A stretch of 64,000 bases of DNA, taken from Diphasiastrum complanatum (taxonomy: Eukaryota; Streptophyta; Lycopodiopsida; Lycopodiales; Lycopodiaceae). Under the pieces are notes generated by a model, which was not told the DNA's origin, searched no databases, and worked only from the letters and a program-made list of their open reading frames with translations. Made by a program: the position numbers and the translations under genes. The DNA is taken from positions 37,181,946 through 37,245,945 of the forward strand of contig CM055106.1 in assembly GCA_029204225.1 (NCBI GenBank). Direction: 5' to 3'. This document shows, piece after piece, positions 11,514 to 24,906 of the stretch. Within the stretch, counting starts at the first letter, position 1; the number at the start of each line of letters is the position of its first letter.

Positions 11514-11935
11514 AAAAGAACCTAAGCGTCGCTGGTGAGTATTCTCTATTTTTCAGATAGCATCCTTCCACAACTGCGACTGTTCTATTCCATAAAAACA
11601 CTAAAAATTGGAAAAGAACCTAAGCCTCACTGGTGAGTTTTTTCTATCTTTCAGATAGCGTCCTCCCACAACTGCAACGATTTTATTCCCTGAAAACTCA
11701 AAAAAATTGGAAAAGAACCTAAGCCTCACTGTTGAACTTTCTCTATCTTTCAGATAGCGTCCTCCCACGACTACGATGGTTCTATTCCCTAAAATCTCTA
11801 AAAATCAAAAAAAAAACAATCGGCTAAGCTGCGCTGATGAGCTTTCTCTATCTTTCAGATAGCGTCCTCCCACAACTACGACAATTTTATTCCCTTAGAA
11901 AAACAAAACCATAAAAAAAAAAATTGTCGAAAATA
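11514..11935 (+). repeat. Leader tandem repeat, about 98 bp x 4
   Basis: Four units start near 11514, 11611, 11710 and 11825. Each has AAGAACCTAAGC, then a GGTGAGT-like box, then CTATCTTTCAGATAG, then CTCCCACAACT, then TTTTATTCCC. A partial fifth copy begins near 11950. Unit lengths are 97-115 bp, varying in the A-rich tails. The repeats lie between the primer site and a broken gag, so they are in the retroelement leader. Confidence 0.85.
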
Positions 11936-12221
11936 ATGACAATAATTTTAGCCCAAGCCTCTTTGGTGAGTGACCTCCATATTAGTTACCATCCATACCA
12001 TCCATATCATTTACCATCCATCCATCACTTTTCTGTTTTATTACCATTCCATCTTTCATCTCCTCTTGACAGTGTAACACTCATCATGTTCATCTATTAG
12101 ATCCATCCATTTCTGTTTTTATTCCATACTGATCAATCTTTCATTTACTCTTTTCTTTTTCTACTCTCACTTAAAAAAAAAAACAAAAACAAGTGGGACA
12201 CCATAGTTGTACAACATTAAG

Positions 12222-13141
12222 ATGTTTCTTGATGAGACAGTTCAACAATACACCAGACAAATGTTCGATCTAGTAAAAGATGTCGATCTACTGAGTCCAG
12301 AGACCATAACTTCTATTTTGGATTACTAGACAACCTCAAGTCTGGTATGAAAAAGTTACATCTTACACTTCATTGGCAAATATTTGTCAAGTTGTTGTCA
12401 TTACGGAAAATCTTATCTTGAAGAAGAGAATAGACCACTCCAATCCAAACGTAGAAATATTGGATGGGAAATCAGGAAAGTTAGAATGTGTACTGTTACT
12501 CGAGCATACAAGGGCGGAAGGCTATGAATCATCAAGGAGTGCAACAGAGTCAAGCAGATTAAGTGCAACAGAAGACCAAGGACCTAGCACTTCAAGTTCA
12601 AGCAGTCAACAAGCTTATGCTCGTGCAATTCAGTTTCTTAAGAAGGACGAATGTACATACTACTTTGGTGGTCATCCAAGTACAAGATGTCCAATCAACA
12701 AGTTCGACGGCAAGATCTAGCAGGTCAAAGTTCGCAAGCAGAATCAAGCTAATAAGGAGTTCCGCAAAAAAGGATGGACGTCAAATTGATCCATCTAAAT
12801 CACGAGTTTCTTCAACAAGCAGTGGAAAGGTAGAGGTATTGGTCATATCATCTTGCATGTCTCAAACTCTAAAGAATACCACAATAGCCTACCAGTCTAT
12901 TTTGTGGAAGATCCTAAGGGGCATCTGTTACTGATGTATGCTGATCAACTTAGAGGCGACGACATACTGCACTCAGTAAGGTTCTATGGATGTGGAGGAA
13001 AACACCGGTGCAGTGAATGTCCACATTCGAGAGGATCCATCAACATTTGATCTCTCGTGTTCACAATGCGGAGTTAACCATCCATGCCAAGATTGTCCGA
13101 TGTGCAATCCACAATTAGCCAAGAGGCATTGGCTTATGTAG
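12222..13141 (+). pseudogene. Broken Cys-rich gag of an Asp-primed element
   Basis: The region starts with MFLDETVQQYTRQMFDLVKD (12222) and runs through several frames with stops. It carries three Cys/His clusters. CTYYFGGHPSTRCP (about 12650) is a knuckle with its second Cys changed to Tyr. GCGGKHRCSECP lies at about 12990-13020. CSQCGVNHPCQDCPMC (about 13053-13105) is a full CX2CX3HX4C followed by Pro. The last lies in a 51-codon frame at 12986-13141. The arrangement after an LTR, primer site and leader argues for gag. No protease, integrase or RT follows, as expected of a gag-only element, though truncation is also possible. Confidence 0.6.
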
Positions 13142-13845
13142 ACCTGTGGTGACCATTCCACCTAACATTTTGACTACAATCCTAATTTCATTTACCTACC
13201 TCATGAAATTAACAAGTAGGATTTCTAACAAAAGCAAAAATATTTCTTCAATCTCTTTCCCAGGTCGAGAAGAACCAATATCATGGTTCCTAGGGTGAGT
13301 TAATTAAGCTGCTGAAAATCACATTTCTACAGACCACACTTTTCACCCCCATATCATGAACTGTACTTGGGTTTGCCAAAACTGTGGGCTAACCAGCATG
13401 CAAACCATAACAATCATGCAACCAATTGTGGTCACTTAAACCCAAAAAGGGTCTACAAGAAGGTAAGAAAATTGAGGCCACCCACAAACCCTAAGTACTA
13501 GTTTGAAAAGGGTTGTGGCTTCATTCCTCTTCACGCCTACCATCACTCGTTGTCACAACTGCAAAGTAGGGACTTACAAACGTGTTCCCTCCTCCATACA
13601 ATTCGGCTCCTCCCTCACTACAGTTATAGCCACCGTGTCATCTCGGGCTCCTCCATTGCTTACCATCACTGTCCAACAGGATAAAGTTATTACAAAAAGA
13701 TTTGATCTCTCAATTTCCATATATTTTTTGCAAACCATGTAGGGTCGTAGTTATATTGAATGAAGAATTGATCAATTTTTCAAAGATGTGTCCTAGAGAC
13801 TAGATGATTGATGGTTGCCAATGATTATCTGAAATTGTAAATAGT
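13142..13845. other. No clear gene; possible gag tail
   Basis: A further Cys cluster, CQNCG near 13370, shifts frame into NQHANHNNHATNC, which could be a decayed knuckle. The 79-codon frame at 13503-13742 is unsupported. Confidence 0.35.
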
Positions 13846-14068
13846 AAAAAGCGAATATTTTGAATATTGGTTGTGATTATTGTGAATATTGATCATGAAT
13901 ATTTTGAATCTTGATCGTGATTATTGTGAATATTGATCGTGGATACTATCGTGATTATTGTGAATATTAATCGTGAAATATTTGTGAATGCTGAACGTGA
14001 TTATTATGAATACTGATCGTGAATACTGAATTATTTTGAATACCGATCATGATTATTGTGTATAATGA
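13846..14068 (+). repeat. Degenerate minisatellite, unit about 20-25 bp
   Basis: About ten imperfect copies of TTGATCGTGATTATTGTGAA or close variants occur in a row. No LTR or coding motif is next to it. Confidence 0.8.
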
Positions 14069-14175
14069 TAAATATTTGTGAATCCCAACCTCAAAATTTC
14101 AAAATGACACATATTTCGTGGTCAAAATATTAAACCCATTGTATACAATTATAAAAACTTTGACTAGTTTTGTGG

Positions 14176-14285
14176 TAGTGATTTGATAGTGTAAGCTCTT
14201 ACAACTGAAAACATTAAAAAAAAACATACCATAGTGATTTGATAGTGTAAGCTCTTGCAACGTCTTAAAACATTAAAAAAAACAA
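14176..14285 (+). repeat. Tandem duplication, unit about 56 bp
   Basis: TAGTGATTTGATAGTGTAAG starts at about 14176 and again at about 14232; both copies end in an A-run after CATTAAAAAA. Confidence 0.85.
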
Positions 14286-15131
14286 ATCTCACTTTATCTT
14301 TACAATACTTCCGTCTCTTTAACAAAAGAGCTAATAAATGCATTTGTTTGAATCTAAAAAATATAAATTTTTTTTTTTTCAATCCAACAATTTCACCATT
14401 ATGGCAAGGCCATTTATGGTATAATAGCACAAGTTTCACCATTATACTTTATTACTTTGGTTCATCATATAACAAACGTTTTATTTTAACTCAACTTGAA
14501 AAGAAAATTGGAACTCTGAAAAATATTTTGCGATCGGGGTCCTGGATTGCCAGATCGTTCTTGCGCGGATGCGCTGCAACAATGCGGTAGTATAATATAC
14601 ACAAAATAAATAGTGCTACAAGGAATGACTTTGGCATTTGATGTCCTGCATTTCTGAGACTTTCATACCTTTTAATATCCTGACATATGCCAAACAACTG
14701 TGAACAGGCCTTTGATACAGATTGTTTCAGTGACATTTGGTTTCGAAGAATCAGCAACTAAGACGCTTTGCTACATATCCAATCATAAACCAACGTGCAA
14801 TACATGAAAGTGACTGTACCTGTACCTCAGGTGACATACCACAAGCCGTAAAATAGAATATAGTGATAGAAAGAAAAGCATCACAATCTTTTTCTGAAAT
14901 TCACAAAATGAAACATGAAGGAAATATAATAATTCGAGTAAAATCATAAGGCATAGAGGCAATAGATCAATGCTATTGTGCTTCAGGTGAAATTCCACCA
15001 AAATAAAATCTCATCAAAGAAATCGCGAGTTCACAACTGCAATCCCCTTATCGTCATAAAATATTTTTCCTTCCAAAAGAGGAACATCATGACTCAACAA
15101 TGCATTCCAACGCAATGTTTGAAACAAAGAA

Positions 15132-15779
15132 CTAACCATCATCCGACAGCTTTTTGCCTTTTGTTGCAGTGGCAGCTTCCATCTCAACTGCAATGTAGAA
15201 TAGCTTCACAGAAGCTAGTTCAAGTTCTGCCTGAATTTTTCCCTGAGTATTTTCGGCTCTGTTTCCAACTGGAGACGAGGGGTGAGCAGGAGTGACCAAG
15301 TCAGTTTCATCAAAGTCTGAGCAATATTCAGGAAAAGCAAGAAGTAGATCTGTGGCATTTGCAGCCATTATAGCCGGTCCTGAATAGGGGAAAGCAACCC
15401 CTTGGGACGTGCTGCTGCTTTCGCACAGTAGCGAGGGTCGACCTTTACAGTCTGACGTATTATGTACAGGAATGTCTGAAGGACATCCAGCGATTTGACG
15501 GTCAGCACCGTCACCATCGCTGCCATAAGCAAGATCATACTCATAAAGGTTGTTTTCGATACAGCATGTAATATGAGAACATTTGCAGATCTTTGCGTTT
15601 TCGCTTATATGAGCGTAGCCAGTATTTGCAGCGTTCTCAATGGAGTCCATTACATGCTCTGATTTCTGTTCAAGGCTACCCTCCGAGCAGTGGCCATCAG
15701 CATTCTCCAACCGAGAGCTCTTCATGCTGTCACATGGAAAGTTTGAAGAAGGGCAGGTACAGTACAGCGCAGCTTCCAT
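15132..15779 (-). CDS. Orphan ORF, 215 codons, unknown function
   Basis: This is the longest frame in the window without retroelement motifs. The predicted protein is acidic, rich in Ser and Cys in its first half (CTCPSSNFPC, CKCSHITCC), and ends in an amphipathic stretch (AELELASVKLFYIAVEME) before a basic tail KGKKLSDDG. There is no signal peptide or membrane segment. The ATG is simply the first in frame; an in-frame stop lies 11 codons upstream. On that side the minus strand reads TTGTGTAG just before GTGGAAGCATGG, a possible splice acceptor, so the frame could be a last exon. I do not recognise the family. It could equally be a chance frame. Confidence 0.35.
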   Translation of the reverse strand: MEAALYCTCPSSNFPCDSMKSSRLENADGHCSEGSLEQKSEHVMDSIENAANTGYAHISENAKICKCSHITCCIENNLYEYDLAYGSDGDGADRQIAGCPSDIPVHNTSDCKGRPSLLCESSSTSQGVAFPYSGPAIMAANATDLLLAFPEYCSDFDETDLVTPAHPSSPVGNRAENTQGKIQAELELASVKLFYIAVEMEAATATKGKKLSDDG

Positions 15780-18700
15780 GCTTCCACCTACACAACGATG
15801 CCATTCTCAGTCCTTATCAGCATGAATCCATTTACATCACAGAAGAGGTAAATAGTAAAGCTAAGACAGGATTGATGGAGCATGAGCAGTGAGTTCACTT
15901 GGATCAGGAGCCTGTAACAGGAAATCGAAGAACGCCTTTCATTTATGACGCGTCTTTGGAAGCAATGCCAGCATCGATGTTTAAAGCTGTAGGTAACAAA
16001 ATAATGAAGGTAAAAAGCCAGAAAACAGAATAATTTGCACGGACTGGTACTTTTTGATTTTACAAGATATTAAGGCCGCAGTCACGGTTACGTTCTTTGA
16101 TGAAGAGCTGGAACGTTTCTAATTGTAAACTCGAAGCTAATTATATATGTATATTTATTGTTTATCTGTTTATCATTCGCTGTTCTCGCACTGTCTTCTA
16201 GCACATGTTAAACGGACGATAAACGTAAAAAGAACGTAAATGGATTAAATATAGTCCAAATGGAGGCGGCTCGATTTCAGGCCAATTTTCTGATAATACT
16301 TCTGAGAAAAACCTTGCATAATATGGAGATTAGCTTAAGTTCAAGCTATGGCGTAGCCGCTAAGCATCATTTTGACTTATTTTCTTCGATTAAAAAACGC
16401 TCAAATTAAACTGATACTCGAAACCAAAATGGCCAGAAAATAAGCTTACTTCCAGGCTGAAAATCTGTTGTCAAATATTGGAAGCACCGTCCTGCTGCTG
16501 CCTGAGACGCGAATACGATTGAATAGAACAGTATTGAAGAAAAGGACGATGGATCGTGAGCAGCAGAGATCAGAAATCGAGGAAAAGAAAAGAAAAGCAA
16601 AACGTGATCGTAAAACAGTTAAAAGAAGGAATACGGATCGTTCTTTGCCAGGCCTACGAGCACGAGTTACTTGGTCACTTGGTCACCACCAACACCTCGT
16701 CTGCCAAATTAGCCCCATCCACCACCCTCCCCTTTGGCATTTTGATGTAAGGTAGGGGAAAGGGGCCAAGGCCAAATACATGATCATCTTCAAAGGGGAT
16801 AAATTTAGATGTGTATTTTCCAAGGCTCCAACGCGAGGGAAGATCCCGATTTATGTTTGATTTGTTTTTGTGATGTTTTCTTTTCAGTGCCATGCCCACA
16901 ACTCTTAGCGTTACTCAATTGGGTCTTTGTAAGCTCATTCATTAAGGAGTCATCACAATTTTATGAGAGACGATGTATGGGTAGTGGAGATCTTGAGGTG
17001 GAGTGCATACATTGTCCCACCAGAAAAACGTGGGTACATAAATTTTCTATACAATCTCACGAAACAATTGCCTTTGCATAAAAAGACAACCCACTACAAA
17101 ATAATGAGAAGCACACAATAACCTTATGTAATGAGAAGCACACAATAACTTGGAAAAGTACATGAGTGTTGAATATGCTTTAGATACTTACCTCCACATC
17201 ATTTTCATCATTTGATTCAATGCTCAAAATCTATTTGATCTCCAAACCATGTCATGTAACCTACCCAAAAGAACACATTGTATTTGTTAGAATTACATTG
17301 AAAAGGTAATCACAAGCACATCATTGAAATGCTTACAAAATAACATTAGGCGGGATTTGGACACCCATTATGATTTTATTTTTCTAAGTTTTCCTCCCAT
17401 TGGTAAACATGACGTCTATGTAGGAATACACACAAGGAGAGGTTAAAAAAAAAATCGGCATATTGAGATTCAACACATGTTTTTGGTAAATAAGTGGCTA
17501 TTTTATTCGTCATTTGGCATCATGAAGAGGCATTGTAAAATAAATCTTGGTGAATTAGAAAGCATGCAAACATGCACCTATGGGTGCTTGCATAAATCAT
17601 TAGACTCAATGAAATTTAGAGATTTGAATAGAGGTAAATTTTTGTAAAGTTGACTTGGGCACACTCAAGTGCTCTCAAAAAAATTTGATGGGTCACCCTT
17701 CGAGTCCTAGAGCAAGTCTAGAACAAATTGGCTAAGCCATTAGCTCTAGAGCTCAAGCCTTGGCCTAGATAACTCTTGGACCTATGCTTAGGAACTAGAT
17801 CAAATCTGCTAGGCCTTCAAGGGCCAAAATTATTCCAAGTTCAACAGTTCTAACTAATGCTATGTTTCAAAGATTGAGGGGAGGCTGGTAGACCTGAACC
17901 TAGCACTCTCAATGTCATGTCCTACATGTAAATCATCCGTGAGATCCACAACAAGTGATGTTAAAAATAGCCATGGTGGTAAATTAGATCAGGAGTAGTC
18001 AATAGAATAGGTAATCGGAAGGCTGATATCAACACTTGTGCTATCTTTTTGGAAAAAAGAGCTTGTAATAATGGTTGTAAGGCCCATTTATCCAGATAAA
18101 ATCCAAAACTCAAAGGACCACTATAAATAGAGAGGGCCATGTTAATTTGAAGGCTATTCTAAAATTCTCTAATTTCGAACTTTTTTGTGTTTTGAAGCTT
18201 CTCTTTGAGAGCTTTTTTGAAGATCTTGGTTCATGTGCCTACCATTATATGAGAGCTTGATCGTGCTCTAGTTTTAGGCTTGATGTATTGAATGATCATT
18301 AATAATAGAGATTTATCCTTATTTGGCGAAGGTTTCTTAATTTGTCTTAAGAATGGAATAGATGTTAGGATACTAAGATTAGTAATGACTATTTTTGGTA
18401 TCAAAGCATTGGATTCTTTTTCCATCATATTTGGTGGTTTTCTAGAAATTTTAGTGGGTTTTCTAGTCATTGTTTTTTGTGTTTTTCAATTTTTAGACTG
18501 TTTTGGCTCAATTTAGGACCTATTAATCTTTTTGGCCTTGCCTTGCAAAGGCAATACTATATGTTGAGGTCGATCAATGGAGTTTGGAAAAAAGTTAACG
18601 TTAAAGGGTAATTTGTCTTGGCGACTTTTAAGACATGAACCTTGGTTGAGGGCTAAACTAATATGCCCAAAACTCTGAAGAATGCATGCAAAAGCAAAAA

Positions 18701-19080
18701 AAGAGTATATTCATTTATTATAGAAGTAGAGTGAGTTGCATACTTTGATTCTTTCTGTCTCCTTGCTCCTCGCCTTTTAGGTCACACTCAGTGGCAGCTT
18801 CTACGGCCTGAATTGAAAAAAAGGTCAAGCCACAGATAGAGTCGTCATAGCAATAGAATGGGCCATCTAGTCAATAGGTCGCCATAATTTTGAATGGCTT
18901 AGATAGTGCACAAGAATCGATGTAGTTGCAGGACCATAGAGTGGTTCGATGAAGAGAGTAGCGACTCCGTTTGTAGAAGTGCTTGCTAGCAGGATTTATG
19001 GCCTCAATATTCACGTTATGGTCAGCTGTTGTCGTTTATTCATAAAAAAGAGGATGTTTAATATGCCATAATGAGCCTTA
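15780..19080. other. No supported gene
   Basis: About 3.3 kb with only short frames (60-95 codons) that overlap on both strands and show no motif. I see no LTR or tandem repeat. The frames at 16468-16755 and 16809-17081 (plus) were considered and not supported. Confidence 0.45.
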
Positions 19081-19089
19081 CTATTTTTA

Positions 19090-19640
19090 ATAAGAAAGAT
19101 TTGAAGGGCATAAGTTTATACCTTTCAAAAGTGAAAGGCTTAGGCGTTTCGAACCACATATCTATGGTCTGCACAAGTCAAGAATTAATAAAGTTATGAG
19201 TACTGCCTGAATCAAACAATACATTCACATCTTTCCCTAACAACGTGCCCCTTACACGAAACAAATTGTGAGGACCAAAAGACAATGTATTGAATTGACA
19301 TTCAAAAGTACTATTAAGGATTTAGGTCTCGCCACCACGACATGGCTTTAGCTTCCAAAAAAATTAGTATTGAAAAAATTCTCTTCTCCTCAGGCATTCC
19401 ATGTAGACCAAAATAATTGTTCCACTATTAATCCATGATTCCACTGCTGCCGGCTGCTTGAACTTCTTGTCTACCAAAAAAACTTATGGCTGAAATTCCA
19501 AGTGTGACAAAGATGCCACATCATGCTTTGATAACAGAAATTTAATTTGCTCATCTCACTGCTTGTTACTCTGGTGGATTTCTAGCAGTGCTTTGCTTAT
19601 CACATCCAAAATAGACAACAAATCATTGTTCGGGCTTCCC
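19090..19640 (-). pseudogene. Ty3/gypsy gag-protease relic
   Basis: Read on the minus strand, a gag-like stretch with YFGLHGMPEEKRIFS (about 19400) is followed by RVRGTLLGKDVNVLFDSGST and HNFINS (19187-19260). The FDSGSTHNFI block is the aspartic protease active site typical of plant Ty3/gypsy Pol. The zinc knuckle expected between them is missing, and stops interrupt both parts. Nothing recognisable as RT follows towards 18780. This is a deeply decayed, internally deleted gypsy element. Confidence 0.65.
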
Positions 19641-20117
19641 ACACTTCGTACTGGTGATGGGAACACCCTCACCAAACAATTCCTATTCCATGTCTGCCAT
19701 AACTCCCAACACAACAGAAAATTTTCATGAGAAATGTGAAAACTGTCTAGAAGACCACAAAAAAATTTCTTTATGAACCTAAAAACCCATAACTTGGTCC
19801 CACTACACTAAATATGCCGGTAATGCTAATAAAGCAAAAAAATACCCATATTTGGTGCGACATGCAAACCGTACTAAAACCATTTTCGCTGCACGGGCAA
19901 GACAAGTCATCCCTACATAGCAAAATTTTTAGAATCACCTAAAAACCCACTCTTTATATCGAGGCCCTCCTACTAAAAAAAATAATTTTATTTTTTAAAA
20001 ATGGGCCTCCCCCCTCCTTATTTCCTTCATTCCTCCCTCCTCCTCACCCGAGGCCAGTGCCCGAGGCCAGACCCTCAGGTCTGCTGTTTGCTGCCCGCTC
20101 AACCATAGTCGTTGTCT

Positions 20118-20278
<161 letters not shown>

Positions 20279-20416
20279 TCGGAGGTGAAAGAGAACAGGT
20301 TGCCCTCGTGCCACGCACGGTCTGCCCACCCTTTCAGCCCCCTAGCACGCTAGACAACGGTTCCATGCAACAAAACTTCCCTTGTTTTCTTTATATGTTT
20401 CATGCAGGTTATGAAC

Positions 20417-21615
20417 AGATTTAGGAAAAGAAAGAACAGGGTTCTAACTTGCAGATTCATGGAAGAAACATCGCGGCCTCAGCTATAAAGTCCTTAATCC
20501 AAGGAGGAGAACTCACATCAAGTCAAGGATGGAGAAGCTCTCCCTCAATGATGGAGATGACAAGACTCTTTTCACCAAGATCAAGAACAAATCCAAAGGC
20601 AAGGGTGGTGCATTCAAGAAGAACCACGTCAAAGGTGAAGATCAAGAAGGATCTTCAAGTCCAAGCTCGAGCAAGCCAAAGAAGGATAAGTCGAAGATCA
20701 AATGCTACTTTTGTGGCAAGATGGGGCACTATGCCTCGGAGTGCTTCAAGAAGAAGCAATCTCAAAGTCAAGCAAACCTAGGCCAAGTGGAAGATGAGAG
20801 CTCTCATGAAGATTCACTCATGATGTCAAGTTTCTCATTTTCAAGCATAAGCCATGAAGCCCCTTGGTGGATAGATAGTGGGGCTAGCTCCCACATGACA
20901 AGTAAGAGGGAGTATTTTTCAACCTTATCTACCTATGATGGACCTATCAAGTTAATTTTTACAGCAAATGATTATGCTTGTAAGGTAGAAGGCATAGGAT
21001 CCATATCTTTATGATTACTCAAGGTTTTGTTAGGTATTCTTACTTTCATCTAAAAAGCACAAGTATTTGAAAGCTTTCTTAAGTTCAAAGCATTTGTTGA
21101 GAAGCATCTTGATCACAAGATCAAAACTTTTAGAAGTGGTAATGGTGGAGAATATATCTCCAATGCATTTAAAGATTTTTGTGTTCAAGAAGGGATTAAG
21201 AAAAGAATTATCTTGTCCCTACACCCCTCAACAAAATGGGGTAGCCAAGAGGAGGAATAGGACATTGTTTGAATATTCTAAAGCCTTAAGGATTGATGCA
21301 TGTTTACCAAAATCTTTTTGGGGAGAAGCTCTCACTTGTGCTAACCATTTGATGAATAGAGTTCCATGTAGCTCTATTGAAGGCAAAACACCTTTTGAAT
21401 TCTTGTATGGGAGGATGCCAAATCTCAAGGACTTAAAGGTGTTTGGATGCATTTGCTATGTGCATACACCTTTGGAGAAAAGGACCAAGGAAGATCCATC
21501 ATCAATCAAAGGTATTATGCTCGGTTATGGCAAAGCAATATGACATGAATGCACAAAAGCTTGTGATTTCTAGGCATGCTACATTTGACGAGATGGGTCG
21601 AGCACTTAAGTCCAC
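20417..21615 (+). mobile_element. Truncated Copia element (copy 1)
   Basis: The gag C-terminal half includes KSLIQGGELTSSQG, then the knuckle CYFCGKMGHYASEC (CX2CX4HX4C, about 20704-20745), then the protease site WWIDSGASSHM (about 20865-20900). The frame ends at 21014. The next segment (21067-21543) starts inside integrase, with CPYTPQQNGVAKRRNRTLFE and FGCICYVHTPLEKRTKEDPS. Protease C-terminus, pre-integrase domain and the first half of integrase are therefore deleted. At about 21600 the text switches to the gag of a second Copia copy. No LTR, RT or RNase H remains. Confidence 0.85.
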
Positions 21616-24006
21616 CTACAAAGCAAAGAATACTTCTAGAATACTCACTCTTAGGAATCGGATTTTCCAAAGTTTTCAAAGAAGTGAGGAGAGTGCATCA
21701 AACAATGTTCTGAGAGTAAAAGATCTTCATAGGGAGATTTCTTGTGTTGGTGTTACTATTAACCAACATGAGCTAGTACAAGTCATTCTAAATGGCTTGA
21801 AAGATGACTACGATAATCTTGTTCAATCCTTTGCCATTAAAGAGGAGTTTCCTAATTTAGAAACTCTCCAAGGAATTCTCATTTCTGAAGAAGCTAGGCA
21901 AAGTTATAAACTTTCTAGGATGAACAAACTCGATCATGGTGGAAGTGACAAAGCCCTCTTTGTCAAGGCAAGCATAAAGGAAGGAGTAAGAACCAGTTTT
22001 CTCAAGCATGCAACAAAGACAAAGCCAAGGATCGAGACAAAGATGGTGAACATGATGATTCATCTCATCCTTCTACTTCAAAGACCAAGAAGAAGAAAGT
22101 CAAGTGTTTCTTCTGTGGCAAGAAGGGGCAATATGCCTCTAATTGCTTCAAGAAGAAAAACCAGCTCAAGCAAGAGAAGATTTTGTTGCAAGTGATGGAG
22201 AAGGACCACTCATGGTGTCAAGTTTTTCTTCGTCACCTTTCAAGAAAGATGGAGCTTGGTACATAGATAGTAGAGCTTCTTCACATATGTGCTGTTCAAA
22301 GGAGTCTTTTGACTCAATTGTACCTTACAAAGGACTTAAGAGATCTATTTACACTGCATATGATCATGAGTGCTCTATTGAAGGAATTGGCAACATTCCA
22401 TTGAAACTTGCTTCTTCTAAAGTTCTTTCACTTTCCAATATTCTTTTCATTCCTAAACTTACAAAGAACTTGATTAGTGTTGGAAAGTTGCTTGATAGTG
22501 GTTGTGATGTAAAGTTCAATTCCAATACTTGCTTTATCAAGAAGAATGATGACGTCCTAGTTAATGGATCTAGATATGGCAGAATTTTCAAGCTGAATTC
22601 TTATGAGAATGCAAACTTTTGTGAAGTTGCTCTTTTATCTAAGAAGGAGTTGTGGCATAGAAGGTTGGGGCATCTTAACTTTAAATCTATGTCTTCTATG
22701 GTTAAAAAAGATACTTTCCAAAGATTTCAGCCTTGTGAGGTTTGTGCTATTGCAAAATCACATAGAAAGCCATATCAAAAGTCTTTTCTTAAAAACTACT
22801 CATCCTTTGGAGCTTATACACTCGGATATTCATTTTTCTTCTTCTAACAGTATTGGTGGTGCAACATGTTTTGTCACCTTTATTGATGACTTTACAATAT
22901 ATACTTGGTTGTATCTACTTTCTTCAAAAGCTATGGTATTTGATCACTTCCTAATCTTCAAAGCTTATGTTGAGAAACAGTTTTCTTTCAAAGTTAAAGC
23001 TTTAAGATGTGATGGAGGAGGTGAATACATCTCCAACAAGTTTTATTAATATTGTGAAAGGTTAAGGAATAAAGAGAGAGTTTTCTTGTGCTTATTTTCC
23101 ATCACAAAATGGAGTTGTTGAGAGGAAAAATCGATTTTTATGTGAATGTGCTAAAGCAATCTGAGTTGAAGCTTCATTGCCTATTGAATATTGGAGTGAA
23201 ACAATTAATTGTGCAAACTATTTGTGCAATAGATTACCTCACAATGCACTTGCTGGAAAATTACCATATGAAGTCTTGTTTAAGAAGAAACCTAAGGTAG
23301 ATCACCTTAGAGTTTTTGGATGTGCTTGCTTTGTTCATGAACCCTTGGAAACAAGGAAAAGAGATGATCCTAATTCTATCAAGGGGGTCATCGTTGGATA
23401 TGCATCCAACAAAAAGGCTTACAGAATCTATGTGCCCTCTACCTCAACTACAATTGAGAGTAGGAATGTTATATTTCATGAGGATCAAAAATACATATTT
23501 GAGGAGGCCGAGTTCAAAGATTCTCAAAAAGATACTCCAATCATCACCCTTGAAGACTATCATGGAGAGATGGGGCCGAGAATTGACGAGGAGTCACCTC
23601 AAATCTTCTCACCAAGGAGGTCTCAAAGAGAAAGATCCAAGCCTAGGAGGCTTACATATGGAATTCAACTCCACTAATTGTGCTTATTTTATTTCACATG
23701 AGGAGCCAAAGGATGTATATGATGCACTCAATTCAAATGAATGGTTTCTTGCCATGAAGGAGGAATATGATGCTTTGATGGCCAACAAGACATGGGAGCT
23801 TGTGGATCTTTCATCCAACAAGCACATGATTGGTTACAAGTGGGTTTTTCGAGTCAAGTATAATCAAGATGGCACAATGAACAAGTACAAGGCTAGGTTT
23901 TGTGCAAAGGGTTTTGTTCAAGTGTATGGACTTGATTATGAGGAGACTTTTGCTCCAGTTGCAAAGATGGTATCAATGAGAAACATAATTTCTATTTGTA
24001 GCCAAT
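21616..24006 (+). mobile_element. Truncated Copia element (copy 2), sister of the 27646 element
   Basis: This segment aligns closely with the element at 27646-30935. It begins in gag at AKNTSRILTLRN and runs on through a knuckle region with a frameshift near 22130. The protease site here is YIDSRASSHM, in which the catalytic-loop Gly of DSGA is Arg. The pre-integrase LWHRRLGHLN and the integrase (LRCDGGGEYISN, with a stop at 23047-23049) follow, then the start of RT up to FAPVAKMVSMRN. It stops abruptly at 24006, where the minus-strand LTR of another element begins. At least four frame changes make it non-functional. Confidence 0.85.
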
Positions 24007-24789
<783 letters not shown>

Positions 24790-24807
24790 GGATCCACGGC
24801 CCAAATG

Positions 24808-24827
24808 AGTGCCGGCCCTTCGGCACT
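24808..24827 (-). other. Conserved stem-loop before the 3' LTR
   Basis: AGTGCCG pairs with CGGCACT around a 6-nt loop. It is 18 bp from the LTR edge, the same spacing as at 3456-3475. Confidence 0.55.
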
Positions 24828-24906
24828 CATGCAGATTTTTGTGGTGGCCGGTTTGTTGGCGTGTTTATTACAAGGGACTTGTCTTTTGCTTCAGGAAAAG
24901 TGTGGA

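Noticed and set aside
16809-17081. 90-codon Cys-containing frame
   Set aside because: Cys residues show no spacing pattern and no signal peptide; no homology recognised.
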